A stretch of 7,297 nt of DNA from Anaerolineales bacterium (GTDB lineage: Bacteria > Chloroflexota > Anaerolineae > Anaerolineales > UBA11858). Below, piece by piece: positions 1-5,845 of this stretch. The notes under the pieces are model-generated. The model ran no database searches, was not told the DNA's origin, and saw only the letters and a list, made by a program, of their open reading frames with translations. Position 1 is the stretch's first letter; the number at the start of each line of letters is the position of its first letter. Where the stretch lies: assembly GCA_015485245.1 (NCBI GenBank), contig WFTY01000287.1, positions 1 to 7,297 of the forward strand, in the 5' to 3' direction. The translations under genes were made by a program, and so were the position numbers.

Positions 1-106
1 CGATCGTCTGGCGAACGCGCTCGATTTCTTCCGGGATGACCAGGCTGGTGACCAGCGGTGGCTCGATGAGTGTGGTGTCCGGGGTGGGAAATGTGGCCTC
101 TATCAT
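1..106 (-). CDS. 5' end of an unidentified gene (partial, runs off the window)
   Basis: A minus-strand reading frame starts at ATG 106-104 and stays open to the window edge (35 codons, beginning MIEATFPTPDTT and reaching a segment reading VIPEEIERVRQTI). The start is supported by a good ribosome binding site, AAAGGA at 120-115, eight bases before the ATG. No motif is long enough to name a family, and no signal peptide or membrane segment is seen. The gene sits just downstream of a leader with a promoter, a Cys-rich mini-ORF and an intrinsic terminator, so its expression is probably attenuated. By inference, a role in cysteine or sulfur supply, or in something very cysteine-demanding, would be expected. 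That the frame is a real gene is fairly sure; its function is unknown. Confidence 0.7.
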   Translation of the reverse strand, partial: MIEATFPTPDTTLIEPPLVTSLVIPEEIERVRQTI

Positions 107-132
107 TTCAGTATTCCTTTCAAGGGTGTCAG

Positions 133-174
133 ATTAAATAAAAACTACCCACGCGGGTTGGCCGGTGGGTAGTT
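133..174 (-). terminator. Intrinsic terminator in the leader (attenuator terminator)
   Basis: On the minus strand the arms AACTACCCAC (174-165) and GTGGGTAGTT (152-143) pair perfectly over 10 bp around a 12-nt loop. They are followed at once by a T-rich run (TTTATTT from 142). This is a textbook intrinsic terminator in the minus direction only, since the plus strand has no T tract after the hairpin. It lies between the promoter at 310-338 and the start codon at 106, so it would stop transcripts before the gene. That is the hallmark of an attenuator rather than of an end-of-gene terminator. Confidence 0.8.
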
Positions 175-289
175 GGTGTGGCTCGTTGAGCTGAAAATTA
201 TTTCATTATCTTGTATGGATACCCAAACCGGAATCGCAAACCCGCGCAAACTGAATTGCGCACATACAACAACACAGGGTGGTTTGGGC
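152..289 (-). promoter_or_regulatory. Putative attenuator: mutually exclusive leader RNA helices
   Basis: Four segments of the minus-strand RNA compete. Segment 1, CCCAAACC (288-281), lies inside the mini-ORF and pairs perfectly with GGUUUGGG (229-222), with a further G289-U221 wobble. The same segment 2 (231-220, ending UUUGGGUA) can instead pair with UACCCACCGG (171-162), ten base pairs with a two-base bulge. That consumes the 5' arm of the terminator. An outer helix, CGCGGGUU (246-239) with AACCCGCG (159-152), is exactly nested around it and would strengthen this antiterminator. A small hairpin GCGCAA/UUGCGC (261-256/249-244) competes with the outer helix. All pairings were read by eye; no folding energies were computed. 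The arrangement matches the 1:2, 2:3, 3:4 logic of amino-acid attenuators. Confidence 0.6.
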
Positions 290-301
290 GTAAGTACTCA
301 T
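206..301 (-). CDS. Candidate cysteine leader peptide, 31 codons, possibly leaderless
   Basis: A minus-strand mini-ORF runs from ATG 301-299 to TAA 208-206. It begins MSTYAQTT and then reads LCCCMC, so four of five consecutive codons are Cys (codons 10, 11, 12 and 14; nt 274-260). A further Cys is at codon 22. No Shine-Dalgarno sequence precedes it, but the start codon lies about 9 nt after the -10 box at 310-315, so the mRNA would begin at or within a few bases of the ATG. Its stop lies just past the antiterminator segment 231-220. A ribosome stalled at the Cys run would cover 288-281 and free that segment, while one reaching the stop would mask it. Leaderless polycysteine short ORFs acting as cysteine attenuators are known from mycobacteria; their presence here is inference from sequence logic. 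Confidence 0.55.
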   Translation of the reverse strand: MSTYAQTTLCCCMCAIQFARVCDSGLGIHTR

Positions 302-309
302 CGAGGCGC

Positions 310-338
310 ATTCTACCCGCACTTGCGTTTCCTGTCAA
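310..338 (-). promoter_or_regulatory. Strong sigma70-type promoter for the minus-strand leader
   Basis: On the minus strand a perfect -35 TTGACA (338-333) is followed after exactly 17 bases by TAGAAT (315-310), a five-of-six match to the -10 consensus. Transcription should start near 301-304, at or just before the ATG of the Cys-rich mini-ORF, giving an untranslated leader of about 195 nt before the gene at 106. This is the best promoter match found in the window. Confidence 0.75.
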
Positions 339-492
339 ACCATTGGGTTGCATTCTTCGGGGATTGGGGGGACACAGAAACGAAGGTTTGTGTTATTAAT
401 ATGGCCTTTGAGGAATTGCTTCCTCCGCGCTTGATCTGCTTCTCAAGTAAGAGCGCTGTTCGGTTAAGCGTCCAGGTGATACAGGAAGATAA
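339..492. other. Remainder of the divergent intergenic region
   Basis: This stretch separates the minus-strand promoter from the first plus-strand gene. It carries an AT-rich patch around 393-402 (TTATTAATAT) that could serve as a -10 box for the plus-strand operon, but no convincing -35 hexamer lies at the right distance, so no promoter is claimed. A short inverted repeat, GAGGAA (410-415) with TTCCTC (420-425) around a four-base loop, lacks a T tract and is not a terminator. No further gene is seen. Confidence 0.4.
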
Positions 493-1587
493 ATGGTTAT
501 GGATAAAAGATTGTCGCGACGCGAGTTCATCAAGCTGGCTACGTTGGGCGTGGGGGGGACGGTCTTGCGTCCGCTGCTTAAGGTTTTGCCCGCGGCGGAC
601 TTCCCTCAGGCGGAACGTTTGGGACGCGTGGCAAAAGGATGGGTGGATTTGAAGGCCCGCCCGGATTATGACAGCCCGACAATTGGAACGCTTTATGAGG
701 ATACCGTCGTGGTCTGGCTGCGCGAGGTCGCTGGTTACTGGCCCTATCGCAATAACCAGCGCTGGGTTGAGACTCCTGATGGTTATGTGTGGTGCGCTTA
801 TCTGCAACCGGTGAGGAACCAGCCGGTTCAACCTGTCGCGGAGTTGCCCCAACTGAGCGATGGGCAGCGCGGGATGTGGGCTGAGGTCAGCATCCCTTAT
901 GTGGATGCCGTCCTGGCTAATGGGCCGCCGCGTTCGGCTTGGTGGCGGTATCGTCAGGAAAACGGCTTGCCTTTCCGCTTCTATTACAGTCAGGTGGTCT
1001 GGATTGACGCCATGAAAACGGATGATGATGGCGCCACCTGGTATCGCGTCAATGAGCGTTATGGCAACCCGGGGGATATATTCTGGTGCCGCGCCGAGGC
1101 GTTTCGTCAGATCACGGCCGACGAGATGACGCCGATCAGCCCGGAGGTAGAGGACAAGCGTATCGAAGTCAATATCGGTTGGAACGATCAGTTCCTTTCG
1201 TGTTTCGAAGGCAGCACGGAGGTGTATTATTGTCGCATATCCTCCGGCGTTGGGGAGAACGCCACCCCAACCACACCGCCGGTATCGCCCGGCTTCATGA
1301 TCTGGCGCAAGCTGTTCTCTTTGCACATGGGGGGGAGCACCGCCGCCGGGAGCTGGGACGTCCCCGCAGTGGGGTGGACCTCACTCTTCCAGGGTGACGG
1401 CGTGGCCATTCATTCCACATACTGGCACAACAACTATGGCGAGCCGATGTCACACGGTTGCCTGAACGCCCGCCCGGATGATGCCAAATGGATTTTCCGC
1501 TGGACGAGTCCTGTCGTGCCTTTTGAAGAAGGGGATATCACCATCGTAGGCAGTGGGGGTACCCGGGTGATCGTCAGAGAATTATGA
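493..1587 (+). CDS. Tat-exported L,D-transpeptidase-like protein (SH3-like + YkuD domain)
   Basis: 364 residues. The N-terminus has a twin-arginine motif (SRREFIKL, residues 8-15) followed by a hydrophobic stretch, so the folded protein is probably exported by Tat. Residues about 44-107 resemble a bacterial SH3-like domain, followed by a second Trp/Tyr-rich segment (about 128-207). The C-terminal part (about 222-362) fits the YkuD catalytic fold: a conserved His in AIHSTYWH (H307) and the SHGC signature with catalytic Cys323. Such enzymes form 3-3 peptidoglycan cross-links or attach proteins to peptidoglycan through a Cys thioester. The start at 493 is preferred over the in-frame ATG at 499 because AGGA (483-486) then has a six-base spacer. 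It is the first gene of the plus-strand cluster, 19 bases before ccdA. The exact substrate is unknown, and the HSTYWHNNYG form of the motif departs from the usual HGT. Confidence 0.85.
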   Translation: MVMDKRLSRREFIKLATLGVGGTVLRPLLKVLPAADFPQAERLGRVAKGWVDLKARPDYDSPTIGTLYEDTVVVWLREVAGYWPYRNNQRWVETPDGYVWCAYLQPVRNQPVQPVAELPQLSDGQRGMWAEVSIPYVDAVLANGPPRSAWWRYRQENGLPFRFYYSQVVWIDAMKTDDDGATWYRVNERYGNPGDIFWCRAEAFRQITADEMTPISPEVEDKRIEVNIGWNDQFLSCFEGSTEVYYCRISSGVGENATPTTPPVSPGFMIWRKLFSLHMGGSTAAGSWDVPAVGWTSLFQGDGVAIHSTYWHNNYGEPMSHGCLNARPDDAKWIFRWTSPVVPFEEGDITIVGSGGTRVIVREL

Positions 1588-1606
1588 CTTGTAAAAGGAT
1601 TGCGTT

Positions 1607-2332
1607 ATGGATTTCAACAATATTGGCTTAGGGCTGGCTTTTCTGGCTGGTCTGGCGTCGTTTCTTTCCCCCTGCGTTTTTTCCCTCGTCCCGGCGTATA
1701 TCGGTTACCTGGGAGGGCGGTCGGTGGCTTCGACGATTGAGGATGAGCGCATCCACCGGTGGCGCACGTTTTCGCATGGCGTGGCCTTTGTCCTCGGTTT
1801 CAGCGTGGTTTTCGTGCTGCTTGGCGTGGCCGCCTCGGCGTTGGGCGGTTTGCTTTATGAGGTGCGCACCTGGCTGGCAAAAATCGGCGGCGTAGTGGTG
1901 GTGATTTTCGGCCTGCACATGGCGCATATCCTCCGCATCCCTTTCCTCGAATATGATCTGCGGCCGCAGAGCCAGCCCGATCAGCAGCGCGGGTATCTCT
2001 CCTCGCTGTTGATGGGCGTGTTCTTCTCGGCTGGATGGTCGCCGTGTGTGGGGCCGGTGCTGGGAGCGATTCTCACGCTCTCGCTCAATGGCGGCTCAGT
2101 TTCTCAGGGCGCATCCTTGCTCACTGCTTATTCCGCTGGCCTGGCGATCCCTTTCCTGGTCGCCGCGCTGGGCGTTGGCTGGGTGGCCCGTATCCTGCAG
2201 CGTCATGGCAAGGTGATGTACTATGCGGAAATCGTGATGGGTGTGATCTTGATTATCGTGGGCGTGATGCTCTTTATGGGGACGTTTGAGCAACTGGCCC
2301 GCTTTGGCTTTTTTGTGGATTTAGGCCTTTGA
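1607..2332 (+). CDS. ccdA: CcdA/DsbD-type transmembrane thiol electron transporter
   Basis: 241 residues, the usual CcdA length, with about six membrane helices. Each half carries one of the redox cysteines in its typical setting: SPC (C23) in the first helix and SAGWSPC (C147) in the fourth. The family takes electrons from cytoplasmic thioredoxin and passes them to thioredoxin-like proteins outside the membrane for cytochrome c maturation or other thiol reduction. The start is fixed by AAAAGGA (1593-1599), seven bases before ATG. The next gene, a TlpA/ResA-like thioredoxin, is the expected partner and follows after 17 bases. No cytochrome c or haem-lyase gene is visible nearby, so the pair may serve another substrate, for example the upstream Cys-dependent transpeptidase. 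Confidence 0.92.
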   Translation: MDFNNIGLGLAFLAGLASFLSPCVFSLVPAYIGYLGGRSVASTIEDERIHRWRTFSHGVAFVLGFSVVFVLLGVAASALGGLLYEVRTWLAKIGGVVVVIFGLHMAHILRIPFLEYDLRPQSQPDQQRGYLSSLLMGVFFSAGWSPCVGPVLGAILTLSLNGGSVSQGASLLTAYSAGLAIPFLVAALGVGWVARILQRHGKVMYYAEIVMGVILIIVGVMLFMGTFEQLARFGFFVDLGL

Positions 2333-2349
2333 CGCCAGAGGAGGCGGTG

Positions 2350-2910
2350 ATGGATCGAAGAGTTTCGTTGATTGGAGGGATTGCGCTGGGTGTCGGCATT
2401 GGCCTCTTGCTTCTGGGAGTGTGGCGTGGCGGGCAAAACGACGCCGGCACGTCGCCGCAAAGAGGGTCAGTTTCGAAAAATGCCGACCTCAGCGTGGGAT
2501 CTCAAGCTCCAGATTTTGTCCTGGAGACCCTGGCAGGCGGCGATCTGAGCCTTGCTGACGTGCGCGGGGAAGTAGCCATCCTGAACTTCTGGGCTACCTG
2601 GTGCGCGCCCTGTCGTCTGGAAATGCCCGCGTTGCAATCGCGCTTTGAGCAGTACGAGGGACGTTTGCGCGTGCTGGCGATTAATTTCGATGAACCGCGC
2701 CCGGACGTGCAGGCGTTTGTTGACGAACTGGGTCTGACTTTTGACGTGTTGCTCGATCCCGGCGCTGAGATTCAAGGCCTGTATCGCATTCGCGGTTACC
2801 CGACCTCGTATTTCGTGGATGCCGATGGGGTCATCCGCGCCATTCACATCGGCTTGTTGACCGAAGGGCAGCTCGATGGTTATCTGGCTGACTTGGGTTT
2901 GGAGAACTGA
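2350..2910 (+). CDS. tlpA: Membrane-anchored TlpA/ResA-like thioredoxin
   Basis: 186 residues from ATG 2350. This start is chosen over an earlier in-frame TTG at 2329 because AGAGGAGG (2337-2344) stands five bases before it, and the TTG would overlap ccdA without a binding site. A single N-terminal hydrophobic helix (about residues 6-24) with a positive start should anchor the protein facing outside. The thioredoxin fold (about 50-184) carries the active site WATWCAPC (C85, C88) and the cis-proline loop GYPT (P151), with the AhpC/TlpA-type opening SQAPDF. These proteins reduce disulfides or sulfenic acids in exported proteins, using electrons from CcdA. The immediate neighbourhood (ccdA 17 bases upstream) supports this. 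The true target cannot be read from the sequence. Confidence 0.9.
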   Translation: MDRRVSLIGGIALGVGIGLLLLGVWRGGQNDAGTSPQRGSVSKNADLSVGSQAPDFVLETLAGGDLSLADVRGEVAILNFWATWCAPCRLEMPALQSRFEQYEGRLRVLAINFDEPRPDVQAFVDELGLTFDVLLDPGAEIQGLYRIRGYPTSYFVDADGVIRAIHIGLLTEGQLDGYLADLGLEN

Positions 2911-2927
2911 TCCCCGGAGGCTTTCCC

Positions 2928-3953
2928 GTGTTGAAGGTAACCTTCTATACCCGCGCGAACTGTCATTTGTGCGAACAGGCCAAAACCGATCTTGAATCTT
3001 TGCAGGATCGCTTTCCTCACACGCTGACTGAAATTGACATCGCCGGCGATGTTGATTTGGAGGCCGCTTACGGGCTGGATATCCCCGTTGTTGAAGTGGG
3101 GCCTTATCGCTTGAAAGCGCCCTTCGATCGGCGTGACCTGGCGATGACGCTGGGCGCGGCGAGCGACCGCGCCACTCATCTACAGGCGGTGGAAGATCCA
3201 CGCTACGCGCGCGGTGTGCAGCGCGGAAAACGTATTTCTCCTGTGGATCGCTTCGCGCGCTGGTTTGCCCGGCGCTATATGCTGGTGTTTAACCTGTTCG
3301 TGCTGCTCTATGTGGGATTGCCTTTCGCTGCCCCGGTGATGTTGCGGGCGGGGATGGAGAAACCGGCCAGCTTGATTTACACGTTTTATGGCGGCCTTTG
3401 TCACCAGCTTTCTTACCGTTCATTTTTCTTGTTTGGTGAGCAGCCCGTTTATCCGCGCGCCGCCGCCGGGTTGGAAGGATACGCGACTTTTCAGCAAGTC
3501 ACCGGGCTGGATGAAAACGCCATCCTGCCGGCGCGCGCCTTCCGCGGCAATGACGTGGTGGGTTACAAGGTCGCCCTTTGCCAGCGGGATGTCGCCATCT
3601 ACGGGGCGATCCTGCTGTTTGGCGTGCTCTTTGCGGCAACGGGGCGCAAGTGGAAGCCGCTGCCTTTTTGGGCCTGGTTGTTGGTGGGGATCATACCCAT
3701 CGGTTGGGATGGTGGTTCGCAACTGGTGGGGGCGATTGTGGCGAGCTTCCACGGCCCATTCTGGGATTTCGTGGGACGGATATTTCCCCCGCGCGAGAGC
3801 GTTCCTGCCCTGCGCGTGCTCACGGGGTTCCTTTTCGGCTTCACCACGGCCTGGTTTGGTTACCCGCTGGTCGAGGAGACCATGCGCGATACCCGCCTGT
3901 TGTTAACGAAGAAATTCGCTCAGGTGGAAGGCGCACAGGCCGATGGCGGTTGA
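2928..3953 (+). CDS. Glutaredoxin-like domain fused to DUF2085 membrane protein
   Basis: 341 residues from a GTG start with a strong binding site (CCGGAGG, 2914-2920, seven bases away). Residues 1 to about 85 form a small glutaredoxin-like domain (DUF836 type): YTRANCHLC with C12 and C15, and the cis-proline at IPVV (P53). A charged linker leads to a membrane part (about 115-315) with several helices and the DUF2085 signatures: CHQLSYRS (C158, H159), LCQRDVAIYG (C218, R220, D221) and IGWDGGSQL. The N-terminus precedes the first helix by more than 100 residues, so the redox domain is probably cytoplasmic. The function of DUF2085 is not known. Fusion to a thiol domain next to ccdA and tlpA suggests a redox role for its conserved Cys residues, but this is inference. 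Confidence 0.8.
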   Translation: MLKVTFYTRANCHLCEQAKTDLESLQDRFPHTLTEIDIAGDVDLEAAYGLDIPVVEVGPYRLKAPFDRRDLAMTLGAASDRATHLQAVEDPRYARGVQRGKRISPVDRFARWFARRYMLVFNLFVLLYVGLPFAAPVMLRAGMEKPASLIYTFYGGLCHQLSYRSFFLFGEQPVYPRAAAGLEGYATFQQVTGLDENAILPARAFRGNDVVGYKVALCQRDVAIYGAILLFGVLFAATGRKWKPLPFWAWLLVGIIPIGWDGGSQLVGAIVASFHGPFWDFVGRIFPPRESVPALRVLTGFLFGFTTAWFGYPLVEETMRDTRLLLTKKFAQVEGAQADGG

Positions 3954-3979
3954 GTCGCCTGGCAGAGGGAGGGGCTGCG

Positions 3980-4000
3980 ATGTGCGGTTTATGGGTTTGA
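3980..4000 (+). CDS. Possible 6-codon upstream mini-ORF (MCGLWV)
   Basis: In the 74-base gap before pgeF a purine-rich run GAGGGAGGGG (3965-3974) resembles a strong ribosome binding site and stands five bases before ATG 3980. The frame reads only MCGLWV before TGA (3998-4000). The annotated pgeF start at 4028 has no recognisable binding site, so translation here could feed or regulate pgeF by re-initiation. It may equally be chance. Confidence 0.2.
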   Translation: MCGLWV

Positions 4001-4027
4001 GTTGCTTGGGTAAACGACAATTGTAAT

Positions 4028-4807
4028 ATGCCTTTGGTCTCCGGTGAAGTGCCCTATTTTAGATTTGACCTGTTCTCAGGTCTGAACCTGGTTCACGCTG
4101 TGTTCACGCGGCGGGGAGGGGTCAGCCCCGTGCCGTGGGATTCGTTGAATGTCGGCTCGACGGTGGGGGATGATCGGGCGCGCGTGCGTCAGAATCGTGA
4201 ACGGGCTTTCCGGGCTGTGGGTCGCGATCCAGCCTCGCTCTACGACGTCTGGCAGGTGCACGGTGCGCGAGTGGCGATCGCTACCGCGCCGCGCCGCCTC
4301 GACGAGCCCCACATACAGGCTGATGCCGTTCTCACCGATAATCCTTCCGTGACTCTCTTTATGCGCTTTGCCGACTGTGTTCCCATCCTGCTGTGCGACC
4401 CGCGCAGAGGCGTGGTTGGGCTGGTGCACGCTGGCTGGCGCGGGACGGTGCAGTGCGTCGCTGCCGCGGCTGTGGAGGCTATGCGCCAGCGCTTTGGCAG
4501 CCAGCCGGCGGATATCCTCGCGGGCATTGGGCCGTCCATTGGGCCGGATCACTATTTTGTGGGAGACGAGGTAGAATCCCAGGCAAGGCAGGTTTTTGGC
4601 GCCCGGGCCAATGCGTTATTTTCCCGGCGCGACGATGGCTTGATTTTCGATTTGTGGGCGGCCAACCGGTTGGTGTTAGCGCATGCCGGGGTGGAAACCG
4701 TGGAAGTTGCTGGCGTATGTACCGCCTGTCAACTTCAGGACTGGTATTCGCACCGCGCCGAGCGAGGGAAGACCGGCCGCTTTGGCGCTTTGATTGGTTT
4801 GGGTTGA
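4028..4807 (+). CDS. pgeF: PgeF/YfiH polyphenol oxidase (laccase-like domain) family protein
   Basis: 259 residues, typical for the family. The metal-binding triad is in place: WQVHGARV (H78), FADCVPILL (C117) and VHAGWRGT (H134). Other hallmarks are GIGPSIGPDHYFVGDEV (about 166-182) and the C-terminal CTACQLQDWYSHR. Family members were first described as laccases. In E. coli the protein (PgeF) removes wrongly incorporated L-Ser from peptidoglycan precursors, and related proteins show purine nucleoside phosphorylase/deaminase activity. It is cytoplasmic, with no signal peptide. The start at 4028 is the first possible in-frame ATG after a stop at 3998, yet no Shine-Dalgarno sequence precedes it. 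The next gene begins four bases after its stop, so the two are very likely co-transcribed. Confidence 0.9.
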   Translation: MPLVSGEVPYFRFDLFSGLNLVHAVFTRRGGVSPVPWDSLNVGSTVGDDRARVRQNRERAFRAVGRDPASLYDVWQVHGARVAIATAPRRLDEPHIQADAVLTDNPSVTLFMRFADCVPILLCDPRRGVVGLVHAGWRGTVQCVAAAAVEAMRQRFGSQPADILAGIGPSIGPDHYFVGDEVESQARQVFGARANALFSRRDDGLIFDLWAANRLVLAHAGVETVEVAGVCTACQLQDWYSHRAERGKTGRFGALIGLG

Positions 4808-4811
4808 TCTG

Positions 4812-5543
4812 ATGGACGAAAAACAGATCGCAGAGAACTTTCATCGTATCCGCGAACGCGTGATCCAGATAGCGCAACGCGCTGGCAGGCAGGCCGATGA
4901 GGTGCGTTTGATTGTGGTCACCAAGGGGCATCCCCTTCCGGCGGTGCGGGCGGTGGTCGCGGCCGGGGCGCGCCATTTGGGCGAAAACTACATTCAGGAG
5001 GCGGTGGCTAAAATTGCCGCTCTGCCGGACGCCGCGGTGACCTGGCACATGATCGGTCATGTGCAAAGCCGCAAAGCGCGCAGCGTGGTGGAACACTTTG
5101 CCTGGCTGCATTCGCTGGATCGCCCGAAGCTGGCCTCGCGGCTCAGTCGCTTTGCGCTTGAATTTGAGCGCGATCTGCCCGTGCTGCTGGAATGCAACGT
5201 TAGTGGCGAAGCATCGAAAAGCGGCTGGCCCGCCTGGAGTGAAGCGGACTGGCCCGCGCTGGCCGAGGCGCTGGCGCCGGTGTTGGCGTTGCCGCGCCTG
5301 GATGTGCGCGGTTTGATGACTATGCCCCCTTTTACTCCTGACCCGGAAGATGCCCGACCATATTTCCAGCGCCTGCGGCGTTTGCGCGATTTCCTGGCCG
5401 AGCGTTTTCCGGAATACTCCTGGAGCGAGTTGTCGATGGGGATGAGCCACGATTTTGAGATCGCCATTCAAGAGGGTGCAACGATGGTGCGCGTGGGTAC
5501 CGCGATCATGGGGCCGCGCCCGGCTCCTGGTACAATAGCTTGA
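4812..5543 (+). CDS. yggS: YggS/PLPBP family pyridoxal phosphate homeostasis protein
   Basis: 243 residues from ATG 4812. An in-frame TTG at 4794 would lengthen it by six residues into pgeF and has no binding site. The fold-type III PLP barrel signatures are present in order: PLP lysine in VVTKGHP (K38), HLGENYIQEA, WHMIGHVQSRKA, LLECNVSGEASKSGW, LMTMPPF and the closing SMGMSHDFEIAIQEGATMVRVGTAIMG. These proteins bind PLP without catalysing a reaction and buffer cellular PLP, which affects amino-acid and keto-acid balance. The usual VSKT/F-x-P context of the lysine is VTKGHP here, a modest variation. The gene lies between pgeF and yggT, a widely conserved order. Confidence 0.92.
   Translation: MDEKQIAENFHRIRERVIQIAQRAGRQADEVRLIVVTKGHPLPAVRAVVAAGARHLGENYIQEAVAKIAALPDAAVTWHMIGHVQSRKARSVVEHFAWLHSLDRPKLASRLSRFALEFERDLPVLLECNVSGEASKSGWPAWSEADWPALAEALAPVLALPRLDVRGLMTMPPFTPDPEDARPYFQRLRRLRDFLAERFPEYSWSELSMGMSHDFEIAIQEGATMVRVGTAIMGPRPAPGTIA
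5528..5536 (+). promoter_or_regulatory. Possible extended -10 promoter at the end of yggS
   Basis: TGG followed by TACAAT (5531-5536) matches an extended -10 element (TG one base before a five-of-six -10 box). It lies 30 bases before yggT and could give yggT-yggU separate transcription. No good -35 hexamer is seen and it lies inside the yggS coding end, so it is only a weak candidate. Confidence 0.25.
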
Positions 5544-5565
5544 TAGCTGGTCTTAAGGAGAATCT

Positions 5566-5829
5566 ATGATTGCATTGTTGATTACGCTGGTCAATGTGCT
5601 TGTTCAGGCGCTGGTGTTGTTGATTCTGGTGCAGGTGGTGCTTTCTTATGTGCTTTCGCCGTTCCACCCTTTTCGACAGCAGGTTGACCGTCTGGTAGAG
5701 CCGCTGCTGACGCCGATCCGGCGGGTGATTCCCCCCGTGGGGATGTTTGATTTTAGTCCTCTGGTACTGCTGATTTTGGTGCAGATTGTTGGTAATATTG
5801 TCAAGAGAATACTGGTGGCATTTTATTAA
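5566..5829 (+). CDS. yggT: YggT family integral membrane protein
   Basis: 87 residues with two hydrophobic segments (about 2-30 and 62-85) around a short polar stretch. The YGGT signature is clear: SYVLSPFHPFRQQVDRLVEP then LLTPIRRVIPPVG and DFSPLVLLI. The start follows AAGGAG (5555-5560) by five bases. YggT homologues (including the SepG/YlmG group of Gram-positive bacteria and plastid YlmG) are tied to envelope, division-site or nucleoid organisation and to osmotic tolerance, but no biochemical activity is established. It follows yggS by 22 bases and precedes yggU by 16, as in many genomes. Confidence 0.92.
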   Translation: MIALLITLVNVLVQALVLLILVQVVLSYVLSPFHPFRQQVDRLVEPLLTPIRRVIPPVGMFDFSPLVLLILVQIVGNIVKRILVAFY

Positions 5830-5845
5830 CATCAGAGGTGAGCGG

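Noticed and set aside
107..303. T-box or a known riboswitch class as explanation of the leader
   Set aside because: No T-box sequence (UGGNACCGCG-like) and no conserved core of SAM, TPP, cobalamin, FMN or preQ1 aptamers could be found by eye. A covariance-model scan was not possible and would be decisive.
198..311. Alternative 37-codon minus-strand ORF (starting MRLDEY) overlapping the Cys-rich mini-ORF
   Set aside because: Its ATG lies within the -10 box (310-315), so it would not be in the transcript from the strong promoter; it has only one Cys and a weak binding site. It would need reconsidering if transcription starts further upstream.
173..652. Plus-strand open frame overlapping the intergenic region and the start of the transpeptidase gene
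   Set aside because: Starts inside the attenuator hairpin, has no ribosome binding site and overlaps the Tat-signal gene in another frame.
313..1326. Long minus-strand open frame (337 codons) opposite the L,D-transpeptidase gene
   Set aside because: It is the antisense shadow of a well-supported gene with catalytic motifs; its own translation has no family motif and runs through the divergent promoter region.
4022..4027. TGTAAT just before the pgeF ATG as a -10 promoter box
   Set aside because: Transcription would begin after the start codon, and no -35 lies at proper spacing.
4479..5471. Minus-strand open frame of 330 codons opposite pgeF and yggS
   Set aside because: Shadow of two clear genes, with Arg/His/Pro/Gln-rich translation typical of antisense GC-rich coding DNA.
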